Shown piece by piece: positions 10,517 to 18,228 of a stretch of 64,000 nucleotides of DNA. Source of the DNA: an uncultured Spirochaetaceae bacterium. GTDB lineage: Bacteria > Spirochaetota > Spirochaetia > Treponematales > Treponemataceae. The notes under the pieces are model-generated. The model was not told where the DNA came from and searched no databases. It was given only the letters and a program-made list of their open reading frames with translations. Location of the stretch: assembly GCA_902799665.1 (NCBI GenBank), contig CADCBK010000002.1:43926-107925 (forward strand), given 5' to 3'. Position 1 is the stretch's first letter. Each line of letters starts with the position of its first letter. Both the position numbers and the translations under genes were made by a program.

Positions 10517-10699
10517 TTATTTCATCAAGAGACGGAAAAGCGCCGTAAATCCCAAATCAAGCGCTCCAAGAACAACCGAAACAATGATGGTCGAAACTAC
10601 AACCACTCTGACGCTTGACCAAACCTGTTCTTTTGAAGGCCAAACTACAAGCTTGAGTTCGTGGACGCAATCTTTAAAGAAATTAGAAACTTTTGCCAT
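10517..10699 (-). CDS. secE: Preprotein translocase subunit SecE
   Basis: 60 aa single-membrane-span SecE of the short bacterial type: an amphipathic stretch (VHELKLVVWPSKEQVWSSV) and then a hydrophobic segment VVVVSTIIVSVVLGALDLGF. I chose the ATG at 10699 (MAKVSNFF) because GAGG stands just upstream; a GTG at 10714 would add five residues but has no better ribosome site. It belongs to the SecYEG channel in the inner membrane. Confidence 0.95.
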   Translation of the reverse strand: MAKVSNFFKDCVHELKLVVWPSKEQVWSSVRVVVVSTIIVSVVLGALDLGFTALFRLLMK

Positions 10700-10726
10700 A
10701 TCATCCTCAATCACTATACAAAGTTA

Positions 10727-10799
10727 CAGGGCGGGCAGGACTTGAACCCGCGACAGCCGGTTTTGGAGACCGGTGCTCTACCAACTGAACTACCGCCCT
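10727..10799 (-). tRNA. tRNA-Trp (anticodon CCA)
   Basis: 73-nt cloverleaf read on the minus strand: acceptor AGGGCGG/CCGCCCT, anticodon loop CTCCAAA giving CCA, T-loop GGTTCAAGTCC, discriminator G. CCA is not encoded at the 3' end. It lies between rpmG and secE inside the operon, so it must be released by processing. Confidence 0.97.
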
Positions 10800-10929
10800 A
10801 AGGCCTAAAAAGCCGACGCTTGGCGCCGCATTTTCAGGCTTTGGATTCCGCCAGCTTCCGCCCGCGAAACCCATATATCAAAACCCAAAACCAAAGGCCT
10901 TGAGCTTTAATCGCTATTATCGCAAAGGC

Positions 10930-11106
10930 TTATTTTACCTTTGTTTCTTTGTGCAAGGTGTGCTTGCGGTCAAAGGGGCAGTACTTGCTAAGCTCAAGCT
11001 TGCCCTGAATGTTCTTGCGGTTCTTTGTAGTTGTGTAATTCTTGCGCTTGCACTCCGAGCACTGCAAAGCGATGATTTCTACCGCTCCCTTTTTCTTGCT
11101 ACCCAT
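10930..11106 (-). CDS. rpmG: Ribosomal protein L33
   Basis: 58 aa, [20 protein letters not shown] at the start and LHKETKVK at the end. The first CxxC of the zinc ribbon is present (CSEC), while the second pair reads CPFD, with Asp in place of the last Cys as in some Bacillus L33 proteins. The gene sits between tRNA-Thr and tRNA-Trp. The 130 bases between it and tRNA-Trp (10800-10929) show nothing recognisable. Confidence 0.96.
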   Translation of the reverse strand: MGSKKKGAVEIIALQCSECKRKNYTTTKNRKNIQGKLELSKYCPFDRKHTLHKETKVK

Positions 11107-11134
11107 ATATAACTCCTATACAAAAATCTGTTAA

Positions 11135-11207
11135 AGCCCCCGTGCGGGATCGAACCGCAGACCTCAGCCTTACCATGGCTGCGCTCTACCGGCTGAGCTA
11201 CAAGGGC
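11135..11207 (-). tRNA. tRNA-Thr (anticodon GGT)
   Basis: 73-nt cloverleaf on the minus strand: acceptor GCCCTTG pairing with CGGGGGC (two G-T wobbles), anticodon loop ATGGTAA giving GGT, T-loop GGTTCGATCCC. CCA is not encoded. It is the first element of the secE-nusG-rpl-rpo operon. Confidence 0.97.
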
Positions 11208-11231
11208 AATTATCGCAATGATAGTTCATTG

Positions 11232-11260
11232 AGTGTATAGAAATTTCAAAAATGTGTCAA
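11232..11260 (-). promoter_or_regulatory. Promoter of the tRNA-Thr-rpmG-secE-nusG-rpl-rpo operon
   Basis: TTGACA (11255-11260) and TACACT (11232-11237) on the minus strand with 17-base spacing. The expected transcript start near 11225 lies about 18 bases ahead of tRNA-Thr. Confidence 0.75.
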
Positions 11261-11281
11261 GGGAATTTCTTGGAAATTTTA

Positions 11282-11503
11282 TTATTTTTTATTCTTTCCA
11301 AAGAACAAGAGGCCGGCGGTGGGCTCAGCCCAGGAGTAGTCCAACATATACTCGCCCTTTGTGGTGACGTAGTCCCTTCCGTCATCGTAGGTCATAATGC
11401 TTGGAAACCACGCCAAAAAAGGCGCGTTTGAAGAAGCCGAGGCGGAATACAAAAAGGCTTCTGGCGAATTAATCTCCTTGGACACGACTTCCGCCTTTAG
11501 CAA
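11282..11503 (-). pseudogene. Small open frame, probable gene remnant
   Basis: A frame of up to 73 codons from a TTG at 11503, with no ribosome site, ending LLFFGKNKK. The in-frame upstream sequence closes after five more codons. The text (WFPSIMTYDDGRDYVTTKGEYMLDY) looks protein-like, but I recognise no family. It may be the 3' end of a decayed gene or chance; its 5' end meets the promoter of the GGDEF gene. Confidence 0.3.
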
Positions 11504-11524
11504 ATAAATAGTTTTTTGTTATTA

Positions 11525-11553
11525 TTGCGCAAAATCGCGATTCTTGCTATTAT
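11525..11553 (+). promoter_or_regulatory. Promoter of the GGDEF gene
   Basis: TTGCGC (11525-11530), 17 bases, TATTAT (11548-11553). The ATG follows at 11571 with AAAGG ahead of it. Confidence 0.6.
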
Positions 11554-11570
11554 GGAAGAAAGGCTAAAAA

Positions 11571-12923
11571 ATGAAAATACATCTTAGAACAGTCAGCTTT
11601 ATATTCCTCGCGGTAATGCTCGCTTTGAGCGCCGTTTTAATAAGCAGCACAATAAAGGTTCCGCGTCAATTCAGCCTTTTTGAAAAGCACACGTCGCAAT
11701 TTCAAACCGTGGCCCAAGCGTCGATAAGCTTGCAAGAGGCTTCGGACTATTTGACGGACGAGTCAAGGCTTTTTGCAATCAGCGGCGAATGGAAGCATCT
11801 TGAAAACTATTTTGTCGAGGTGAACGAAAGCCAAAGGCGCGAAAAGGCGATTGAGCAAATCAAAAGCGCCGGCTCGCTGGTGGAATCCACTAAATTCCTT
11901 GAAATGGCTCTGCAAAAATCCAAAGAGCTTGAAGGCCTTGAATACAAGGCGATGAAGCTTGTCGTAGTCGCCAAGGGTTACGACAAAGATCCTTCATACA
12001 AGGTTCCGCAAGCGGTGGAAAGCGTGGAGCTTTCAAGCCATGAAATCGCCATGGACTACAACACAAAAATGGCGGCCGCCTGGCTGATTTTGTTTTCAGA
12101 CCAATACTTTTCGATGAAAAAGGCGATTTCGATTTACAGAACCAGCGCGGTTGACGAAATCTTAAAGCACAGCGCTGTTCTTAGCGAAAACAACACCAAA
12201 AAGCTTAAGGCCGCGTTTTACATAACAATTGCCGAAATAGCGCTGATCGTTCTTTTCTCTTTGGCATTTTTCATCATCGTAATGTTCTTTGTCGTCAAAT
12301 CACTTTACGCTTTTACGCAAAGCATTAAAAAGAACCAAAAGCTTGACGCCACCAGAACAACTGAGCTTGAACTTTTAAGGGAGACCTACAACGAAATGTT
12401 CGACATCGCGATGGCAAAGGAACATTTTTTGCGCGAAAAAGCCGAGCACGACGAATTGACGGGCCTTATAAACAGAACCGCGTTCAGGGCTATTGCAAAA
12501 GAGCTAAAGGGAGCGCAAACGAACGTGGCCTTTATCATAATCGACGTTGACAAGTTTAAGGAAATAAACGACAAGTTCGGCCACCCCGCCGGAGACAAAG
12601 TCCTAAAGACCGTCGCGCAAATTCTTAGGTCAACCTTCCGCGCGACGGATTACGCGGCGCGCATCGGCGGAGACGAATTCGCCGTTCTCCTTACAAAATG
12701 CTGCGACGACAACGAAGCGACAAAGCGCATGATCGCCGAGAAAATGAAAACGCTTTTTGACAAAGTTGAAGATCAATGCGTGAACGACATCCCCCACACA
12801 ACGCTTAGCTGCGGAATCACAATCAGCAACAAGGGCTGGGACGAAAGCCTCTTTGACCAAGCCGACAGCGCGCTCTACATAGTCAAGCGCGCCGGCCGCA
12901 ACGGCTACAAGTTCGCGGAATAA
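11571..12923 (+). CDS. Membrane diguanylate cyclase (GGDEF)
   Basis: 450 aa. A first membrane segment (about residues 7-27) and a second (about 215-245) enclose a periplasmic helical sensor region of about 185 residues without recognisable cofactor motifs. A cytoplasmic GGDEF domain follows (about 285-450). The active site is intact, GGDEF at 366-370, with metal/substrate residues in IIDVDKFKEINDKFGH. The inhibitory I-site RxxD (RATD) stands five residues before it, so the enzyme is probably active and product-inhibited. It makes cyclic-di-GMP from two GTP. It ends 9 bases from the convergent methyltransferase gene. The sensed signal is unknown. Confidence 0.93.
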   Translation: MKIHLRTVSFIFLAVMLALSAVLISSTIKVPRQFSLFEKHTSQFQTVAQASISLQEASDYLTDESRLFAISGEWKHLENYFVEVNESQRREKAIEQIKSAGSLVESTKFLEMALQKSKELEGLEYKAMKLVVVAKGYDKDPSYKVPQAVESVELSSHEIAMDYNTKMAAAWLILFSDQYFSMKKAISIYRTSAVDEILKHSAVLSENNTKKLKAAFYITIAEIALIVLFSLAFFIIVMFFVVKSLYAFTQSIKKNQKLDATRTTELELLRETYNEMFDIAMAKEHFLREKAEHDELTGLINRTAFRAIAKELKGAQTNVAFIIIDVDKFKEINDKFGHPAGDKVLKTVAQILRSTFRATDYAARIGGDEFAVLLTKCCDDNEATKRMIAEKMKTLFDKVEDQCVNDIPHTTLSCGITISNKGWDESLFDQADSALYIVKRAGRNGYKFAE

Positions 12924-12931
12924 AAACTTTT

Positions 12932-14422
12932 CTAAATCTCCACAATCAAGGCGCCGGTCTTGGCGTCGCGCCGCGGGCGGGAATCGCGTTCACGGCTGGA
13001 ATTTCTTCCGCGCGAACCTAAATCGCTTTCCTGACTAGGACTGCGGCGGCCGCTTTTTGGGCTTGCGAAACTTTCTGTTTCCAATTCAAGAAGGTCGCCG
13101 GAGTAAACCCGCTTGCCGCCTTTTGACAGCGCCAAAACAAGGCCTTGCTCTGAGCATGCGTAGTGGCCAACGCGCGGCTTTTGTCCTTCGCGCTCTGGCG
13201 GCAGGCGGATAATGTCGGAAGCCACGCGCAAGAGGCCGCCGCTTCTTGGGCTTGCAAAAGATTCCCGCGCCGACTCGCCAGTCTTGGGCTTGCAAGCAGT
13301 CTCAGTCGCAATGCCAGAAGTTTTTTCCTGACCAAGAACGCGAGCGTAGACAAACGAAATGACGGCGCGCTCTTTGGGAATGCCGGCCTTGGCCGAAAGC
13401 GCCAAAAGCTTTTTGGGGGCGTCGTCGGTGTCAAAGGCAAAGTTGCACCACTTGCCGTTGGCGCCGCCCTGCCCCGCGCGGCGGCCGTCCATCGGACAGC
13501 TTTGCTGGTGCGGACATGGCGCCAGCGCAAGCAAGCCGCGCCTGATAAAGGCGTCGCGCATAAGAGAAACAAAACGCGCCGCCCCGGGCGTTCCTGGCTC
13601 GGCCAAGAAAATCGCCGGGCCGCCTCTTTCGCTTTTTGCGCGGCTTTCGTTTGCCGGGCCGCCGCAATTTTTGGCGTCGCGAAAGTTCTCCGCGCTTCTA
13701 TCGTTTGCCGCGCGCCCTTCATTCGGGCCGCCTCCACCGATTTTGGCGCTTCGTTCGTTTTCCGTTCCAAAATCCAAATACTTAAAAAGAGTCTGCGAAT
13801 ATTTCTTGGCCAAAAAATCGGGCGGCTCGCCTCCGCGGCTTTGCAAAAGTTCGTTGAACATGTTGGCGCAAGTCACAAAGCGCGCCTTTTCTTTTACCGC
13901 GGTTCCAAGAGGGCCTTTGACGCGGATGATTTTCCAAGGCTCGCCGCCGGTTGCCGCCGCGACGGACAAAAAGATTTCTTCGCCCAAAGAAAGCGCGCCT
14001 TGCGAAATGTCCATCACATACCAGACAAGCTTTTTTGACCGCAAGTCGGGGCGGGCCAGCCAAAGCGCGCAAGGCAATGTCAGGGGGCCGCTTCCAATGT
14101 CAAGGCAAACGTCGCCGTCGCTCAAAAAATTAAAGTCAAGGTTTGAAAAAAGGCGCGCAAGGCGGACAAGGTTCCACCACATAAAGTAGCGGACGTAAGA
14201 GGCTAAAAAAGTTTTTTCGTTCATGTAGCCCAGGCGGCGCGAGCCTCGGTCGTCGGTCATTTGGTGGCTAAGTTCGCGGATAATTTTTGGAAGCGCGACA
14301 AGCTGCTTGGAGTTTGCCGGCATCGCGGCTTGCGCGATTTGGTCAAAGTCCCGCAAAACTTTTTGGGCGTCGTCGGGAAGATTCTTAATGTCAAAAAGGC
14401 TTTGAACGATTTTTGTCGCCAT
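12932..14422 (-). CDS. Rsm22-like SAM-dependent methyltransferase with repeat insertions
   Basis: 496 aa. The core matches the Rsm22 family (small-ribosomal-subunit-associated methyltransferases): the SAM motif VCLDIGSGPLTLPCALW, then CPHQQSCPM, WCNF and FVYARV, the cysteine pattern of this family thought to bind a metal centre. A low-complexity insertion of about 50 residues rich in Asn-Glu-Arg-Ser-Ala (from about residue 225) separates core and cysteine motif. The C-terminal part holds three copies of the dispersed DNA repeat (SFASPRSGG, ACKPKTG, SFASPKSGR). Last gene of the ptsI-der-merR operon, 23 bases after merR. The rRNA target is inferred. Confidence 0.8.
   Translation of the reverse strand: MATKIVQSLFDIKNLPDDAQKVLRDFDQIAQAAMPANSKQLVALPKIIRELSHQMTDDRGSRRLGYMNEKTFLASYVRYFMWWNLVRLARLFSNLDFNFLSDGDVCLDIGSGPLTLPCALWLARPDLRSKKLVWYVMDISQGALSLGEEIFLSVAAATGGEPWKIIRVKGPLGTAVKEKARFVTCANMFNELLQSRGGEPPDFLAKKYSQTLFKYLDFGTENERSAKIGGGGPNEGRAANDRSAENFRDAKNCGGPANESRAKSERGGPAIFLAEPGTPGAARFVSLMRDAFIRRGLLALAPCPHQQSCPMDGRRAGQGGANGKWCNFAFDTDDAPKKLLALSAKAGIPKERAVISFVYARVLGQEKTSGIATETACKPKTGESARESFASPRSGGLLRVASDIIRLPPEREGQKPRVGHYACSEQGLVLALSKGGKRVYSGDLLELETESFASPKSGRRSPSQESDLGSRGRNSSRERDSRPRRDAKTGALIVEI
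13045..13066 (-). repeat. Dispersed repeat, copy 1
   Basis: Minus strand GCAAGCCCAAAAAGCGGCCG and following bases, within the Rsm22-like gene, read in the frame giving FASPKSGR. It is a slightly diverged copy of the TTGCAAGCCCAAGA repeat. Confidence 0.6.
13234..13257 (-). repeat. Dispersed repeat, copy 2
   Basis: Minus strand TTGCAAGCCCAAGAAGCGGC then GGCC. Read here as FASPRSGG in the Rsm22-like protein. Confidence 0.75.
13276..13295 (-). repeat. Dispersed repeat, copy 3
   Basis: Minus strand TTGCAAGCCCAAGACTGGCG, 38 bases from copy 2 (end to end) but read in another frame, giving ACKPKTG. Confidence 0.7.
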
Positions 14423-14445
14423 AAAGGGCGGCCCCCTTAATTTTT

Positions 14446-14763
14446 TTACTGCCTAAATTTTCTTAGCGCGAAAAACGCTTCGGTCAATTCGCGGCGGGCG
14501 CTTCTAATTTGGCCAAGCAAGTCGGCGGACTTTTCAAAAGCCTCGGACTCGTTTATGATTTGATCGCGCGCGCCTTCTATCGTGAATTTTTTTTGGTAAA
14601 TCAAATGCTTCATTCGCAAAACGGTTTCCATGTCCTTTTGGCTGTAGAGACGGCGGCCGCCAAAATCTTTTTTTGGAGCGAAGCCCGGAATCACTTCTTC
14701 CCAGTAGCGCAAGACGTGCTGCTTTACGCCGGTGATTTCTTCCACTTGGCCAATCGTGTACAT
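14446..14763 (-). CDS. MerR-family transcriptional regulator
   Basis: 105 aa from the ATG at 14763 (MYTIGQVEEITGVK), which overlaps the der stop as ATGA; this start fits the family N-terminus better than a further upstream one. The winged helix-turn-helix is complete (QHVLRYWEEVIPG, GRRLYSQKDMETVLRMKHLI), followed by a short helical dimerisation tail. No cysteine-based sensor is present, so it is probably not a metal sensor. Such short MerR proteins act as DNA-binding regulators; the target is unknown. Confidence 0.88.
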   Translation of the reverse strand: MYTIGQVEEITGVKQHVLRYWEEVIPGFAPKKDFGGRRLYSQKDMETVLRMKHLIYQKKFTIEGARDQIINESEAFEKSADLLGQIRSARRELTEAFFALRKFRQ

Positions 14764-16235
14764 CAGCGCTCCCGGTCTTCCCACTTTTGGCGGCTGGCCT
14801 TTAGTTCCAGCTGGACGGGAATTTTGTCAAAGCCCAAGTCTTCGCGGATTCTGTTTTTTAGGAACGTAATATACGTAAGCGGAACGGTGTCAGGCCGCGT
14901 GGCGAAAATCACAAAGCTTACGGGATTGACGCTTGTTTGCGTCATGTAGCGAATCTTAAAGTGCATTGTCTTTGAGGCCGGCGGCGGATATTTGAAAAGC
15001 CAATCCTTTAGCGCGGCGTTTAGCGCGGCGGTCTCCACCTTGCGCGTGACTTGTCCGTAAAGCTCAAGCGCGGTGTCCATAAGCTTTTTCATTCCGTCGC
15101 CGTTGAGCGCGGACGTTTCGACAATCGGAGCCCAGTTCATTTGGCCAAACATTATGCGGATGTTTTCCTCGGCCTTGCGCGCGGCTGTCCTTCCCTTTTC
15201 CTGCGTGTCCCACTTGTTGAGGACAAAAATTATCGGGCGGCCGCGCTCGTAGGCAAGCGCGCAGATTTTTTTGTCTTGCTCGGCAAGGCCTTCTTGCGCG
15301 TCGATCATTAAAAAGACAACGTCGCAGTCGTCCAAAGTTTTTATCGCGCGGTTTACTGAATAATACTCAACGTTTTCCTTTACCTTGCTTTTGCGCCTGA
15401 TTCCCGCCGTGTCAAGCAAGAGGCAGTCGCGGCCGTTGTAGCGGAAGCTTCCTTCGACAACGTCGCGCGTGGTTCCGGCGTAGTCGCTTACGATTGAGGC
15501 CTCGCTGTGCGTAAGGCGGTTGGAGAGCGTGGACTTTCCGGTGTTGGGCTTTCCCAAAATCGCGATGCGGACAGGCGGCTCTTCTTCCTGTCCTTCCTTG
15601 ACGTTTGAAAAATCCAGGCGGCCCGCGATTTTTTCGGAAAGCTCGGTGATGTTGTCGCCGTGCTCGGCGCTGATAAAAAGCAATTCCTTAAAGCCAAACT
15701 GCAAGTAGTTCCAGGCGACGCTTTCGCCGCGGCCGCCTTCGGTCTTGTTTACGGCGGCGATCACCTTGTTCCAATAAGGGCGCAGCTGCTGGACAAACTC
15801 TTCGTCTTCGGGAGTGATTTCGCAGGCCTCAAGCAAAAGCAAAATCAAGTCGGCTTTTTTTATCATTTGAATTGTCTTTTCGACAACCAAGTCGTCCATC
15901 ACCGCTTCCATCGTGCCGACGTCGCGCGTAAGCTTGTAGCCGCCGGTGTCCATAAGGTGAACGGGCTTTCCAGCGATAAAGGCCGTGGCTTCAACCGGGT
16001 CGCGGGTAACGCCGGGCGTTGGGTCCACAATCGCGATTCGCTTTTTCATAAAGCGGTTGAAGAGCGTTGACTTTCCGACGTTGGGGCGGCCGGCCAAAAC
16101 GACTAGCGGCAAATTGACGTATGTTTTTTTTGGGTCGTATTCAAGGCCGGCTTCTTGGGCTTGCAATCCGCCCGCGTCTTGGTCTTGCAATCCGCCCGCT
16201 TCTTGGTCTTGCAAAATATTATCTTCGTTTTCCAT
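14763..16235 (-). CDS. der: Ribosome-assembly GTPase Der (EngA)
   Basis: 490 aa. Two tandem GTPase domains, with P-loops AGRPNVGKS (about residue 40) and LGKPNTGKS (about 230), NKWD in the second, and a C-terminal KH-like domain. It acts in 50S subunit maturation. The N-terminus carries a 30-residue extension made of three 8-residue units (LQDQEAGG, LQDQDAGG, LQAQEAGL) encoded by a 24-bp tandem form of the dispersed repeat. The first 17 bases overlap the end of ptsI. No other Met lies between the repeat and the first P-loop, though TTG codons in the repeat could serve as starts. Confidence 0.95.
   Translation of the reverse strand: MENEDNILQDQEAGGLQDQDAGGLQAQEAGLEYDPKKTYVNLPLVVLAGRPNVGKSTLFNRFMKKRIAIVDPTPGVTRDPVEATAFIAGKPVHLMDTGGYKLTRDVGTMEAVMDDLVVEKTIQMIKKADLILLLLEACEITPEDEEFVQQLRPYWNKVIAAVNKTEGGRGESVAWNYLQFGFKELLFISAEHGDNITELSEKIAGRLDFSNVKEGQEEEPPVRIAILGKPNTGKSTLSNRLTHSEASIVSDYAGTTRDVVEGSFRYNGRDCLLLDTAGIRRKSKVKENVEYYSVNRAIKTLDDCDVVFLMIDAQEGLAEQDKKICALAYERGRPIIFVLNKWDTQEKGRTAARKAEENIRIMFGQMNWAPIVETSALNGDGMKKLMDTALELYGQVTRKVETAALNAALKDWLFKYPPPASKTMHFKIRYMTQTSVNPVSFVIFATRPDTVPLTYITFLKNRIREDLGFDKIPVQLELKASRQKWEDRER
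16143..16214 (-). repeat. Dispersed repeat, tandem triplet (copies 4-6)
   Basis: Three 24-bp units on the minus strand (16191-16214, 16167-16190, 16143-16166), each beginning TTGCAAG(A/C)CCAAGA and ending in a GC-rich GCGGGCGGA-type stretch. Read here in the frame LQ(D/A)Q(E/D)AGG at the start of Der, a third frame compared with the two used in the Rsm22-like gene. Confidence 0.8.
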
Positions 16236-17901
16236 CTAAAATCGCTTCCAATTCTTTTACAGTTATCGTAGAAAGTTTTTCCTTCACCAAAGAAATTTGC
16301 GAAGGACCCATGCTAAGGTTTCGGATTCCCATTCCAGCCAGCATCATCGCGCTGTCGATTCGGCTTGCCATCTCGCCGCAAACCGAAACCGGTATGCCAG
16401 CCCCGTCCGCCGCCTTGATTGTATTCTGAATCAAGCGCAAAACCGCCAAATGAGACTCGTCGTAGGAATCGGCCACGTTTATGTTTTCGCGGTCAACGCC
16501 CAAAGTGTATTGCGTCAAGTCGTTTGTTCCGATTGAAAAAAAGTCCGAGACCGTGGCCAGACAGTCGGCGATGATTCCGGCGGCGGCGGTCTCTACCATA
16601 ATGCCAACCGGAACGTCCTTGACTTTTATCCCCTCGTCCAAAAGCTCGTCGCGCACTTGGCTTGCGATATTGCGGGCCAGCTCAACTTGCTCTTGGCTTG
16701 TAATCAGCGGGAACATTATCTTTAAGTTTCCGTAAACGCTGGCGCGGTAAAGCGCGCGAAGCTGCGTCTTAAAAAGCTGCGGAGTTTTTAGGCTCATTCT
16801 AATCGCGCGCAAGCCCATCAAAGGATTTTTTTCCGTGTCGGCGGGAGCGTCAACCATCTTTAAAAGCTTGTCGCCGCCAGCGTCAAGCGTTCGGATTGTG
16901 ACGGGCCGGTCGCCCATAATTTGCAAAACTTCCTTGTAGGCCTCAAACTGCGCCTCTTCGCTTACGGAACGGACGCCGCCCTCGCCGGAATTCAACTCGT
17001 TCATAAAAAGGAATTCCGTTCTAAAAAGGCCGATGCCTTCCGCGCCTTCTTCCAGCGCGATTTTGGCTTCCTCAACCGTTCCGATGTTTGCGTAAAGATG
17101 GAAGCGCTCGCCGTCTTTTGTCTGAGCGGGCTTTGAGCGGAAAAGCAAAAGCGCCTTTTTGCGCTCGGCGATTTGCTCGACTTTTTTTTGGTAGTCCAGG
17201 ACAGTGCCCGCGTCTGGGTCCACGATAAGCTCGGCGGAATCCGCGTCAAGGATTATGCGCTCGCTGTTGTGGATTTGCTTTATTTCTTTGGGAAGGGCGA
17301 ATACCGCCGGAACGCCGTAGCTGCGCGCCAAAATCGCGACGTGGCTGGAAAGGCCTCCCTCCACAAGCGCCAAGCCCGACAAGCGCTTTTTTGAAATGAC
17401 CATCGCGTCGCTGGCGTTAAGCGACTGCGCGATCAAGACGACGCCTTCGGGAACTTGTTCCATGTCAAAGGGATGTATGTTCAAAAGCTCGTTCAGGACG
17501 CGGCCAAAAATGTCGATGATGTCCTGCGCGCGCTCGGCCAAGTAATCGTTTCCGCTGTCGCGCAGACGCTGGGCGTATTCCTCCATCTTAAAGTCAAGGA
17601 TGAACTCGACGTTAAAAAGGCGCTGGGCGATGCAGTCGCCGACTTCCTTGTTAAAGACCGGGTCGGCCAGCATCAACGAATAGGTCTCGAAAATTTCCTT
17701 GTTGCCCTGGATTTGCTCAAGCTGAATTTTGATTTGCTCGGCCACCGAGTCGCGCGCGTAAACGTAGCGCAGCCATTCTGAATCCACTTGCTCCGCCGTT
17801 ATCGGCGTTTGAGGAATGACGCGCTGAGCTTGGTCGGGAATTACAAACGCGTTGCCCCGCCCAATTCCAGGCGAAACCGACGCTCCAAAAAACAAATCCA
17901 T
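16219..17901 (-). CDS. ptsI: Phosphoenolpyruvate-protein phosphotransferase (Enzyme I)
   Basis: 560 aa, usual length. Phosphoryl transfer from PEP to HPr. The active-site His is at 187 in GGLSSHVAILAR, where the common motif is GGxTSHxAI, so Ser replaces the usual Thr. PEP-binding motifs are present, including LRAIRMSLK and the catalytic VCGEMASR near the C-terminus. No HPr or EIIA lies next to it here, so it may work with partners elsewhere or in a regulatory system. It is first gene of an operon with der, merR and the Rsm22-like gene. Its ATG lies only 8 bases after the -10 box, suggesting a leaderless mRNA. Confidence 0.95.
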   Translation of the reverse strand: MDLFFGASVSPGIGRGNAFVIPDQAQRVIPQTPITAEQVDSEWLRYVYARDSVAEQIKIQLEQIQGNKEIFETYSLMLADPVFNKEVGDCIAQRLFNVEFILDFKMEEYAQRLRDSGNDYLAERAQDIIDIFGRVLNELLNIHPFDMEQVPEGVVLIAQSLNASDAMVISKKRLSGLALVEGGLSSHVAILARSYGVPAVFALPKEIKQIHNSERIILDADSAELIVDPDAGTVLDYQKKVEQIAERKKALLLFRSKPAQTKDGERFHLYANIGTVEEAKIALEEGAEGIGLFRTEFLFMNELNSGEGGVRSVSEEAQFEAYKEVLQIMGDRPVTIRTLDAGGDKLLKMVDAPADTEKNPLMGLRAIRMSLKTPQLFKTQLRALYRASVYGNLKIMFPLITSQEQVELARNIASQVRDELLDEGIKVKDVPVGIMVETAAAGIIADCLATVSDFFSIGTNDLTQYTLGVDRENINVADSYDESHLAVLRLIQNTIKAADGAGIPVSVCGEMASRIDSAMMLAGMGIRNLSMGPSQISLVKEKLSTITVKELEAILDGKRR

Positions 17902-17909
17902 CGCGCAAT

Positions 17910-17939
17910 ATTATAATGGAAGAAGCCGCCCTTGGTCAA
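17910..17939 (-). promoter_or_regulatory. Promoter of ptsI-der-merR operon, leaderless
   Basis: TTGACC (17934-17939), 18 bases, TATAAT (17910-17915) on the minus strand. A transcript start about 7 bases on would fall at 17901-17903, at or just before the ptsI ATG at 17901, with no room for a ribosome site. Confidence 0.65.
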
Positions 17940-17960
17940 TTACGCGAAAATCCACACTGT

Positions 17961-18096
17961 GCTTTGTATAGGAAACTATCCACGTGTCCGCTTGCGCGGA
18001 CTGTCAATGCGCAACATATTCATATAGCGCTTTGTATAGGAAACTATCCACTTGTCCGCTCACGCGGACTGTCAATGCGCGGCATATTCATATAGC
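17961..18096. repeat. 68-bp direct tandem repeat, two units
   Basis: Units 17961-18028 and 18029-18096 differ at 5 of 68 positions. Each holds a hairpin GTCCGC-4 bases-GCGGAC whose stem is identical but whose loop differs (TTGC, TCAC), plus ATAG-GAAA-CTAT. It lies between divergent ptsI and the Rpn gene. The rest of the 327-bp spacer (18097-18228) is AT-rich and ends with the ribosome site GGAGG for the Rpn gene. Confidence 0.85.
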
Positions 18097-18228
18097 TTGG
18101 TTAATGTCGCAAATTCAACAAACTAAAATTTCCGCAAAAATCACATAAACTTTTTTACGATTTTTTCAAAAAAAGTAAAATTTTTTGGCCTATCGTGTGT
18201 ATCTATAAGGCATACGGAGGTAAAAATT

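Noticed and set aside
13163-14189. Two plus-strand frames of over 270 codons over the Rsm22-like gene
   Set aside because: The real gene on the minus strand has clear motifs; these are composition shadows rich in Arg/Ala/Ser.
17961-18096. Start of a CRISPR array
   Set aside because: The two 68-bp units are contiguous with no unique spacers, and no cas genes are near.
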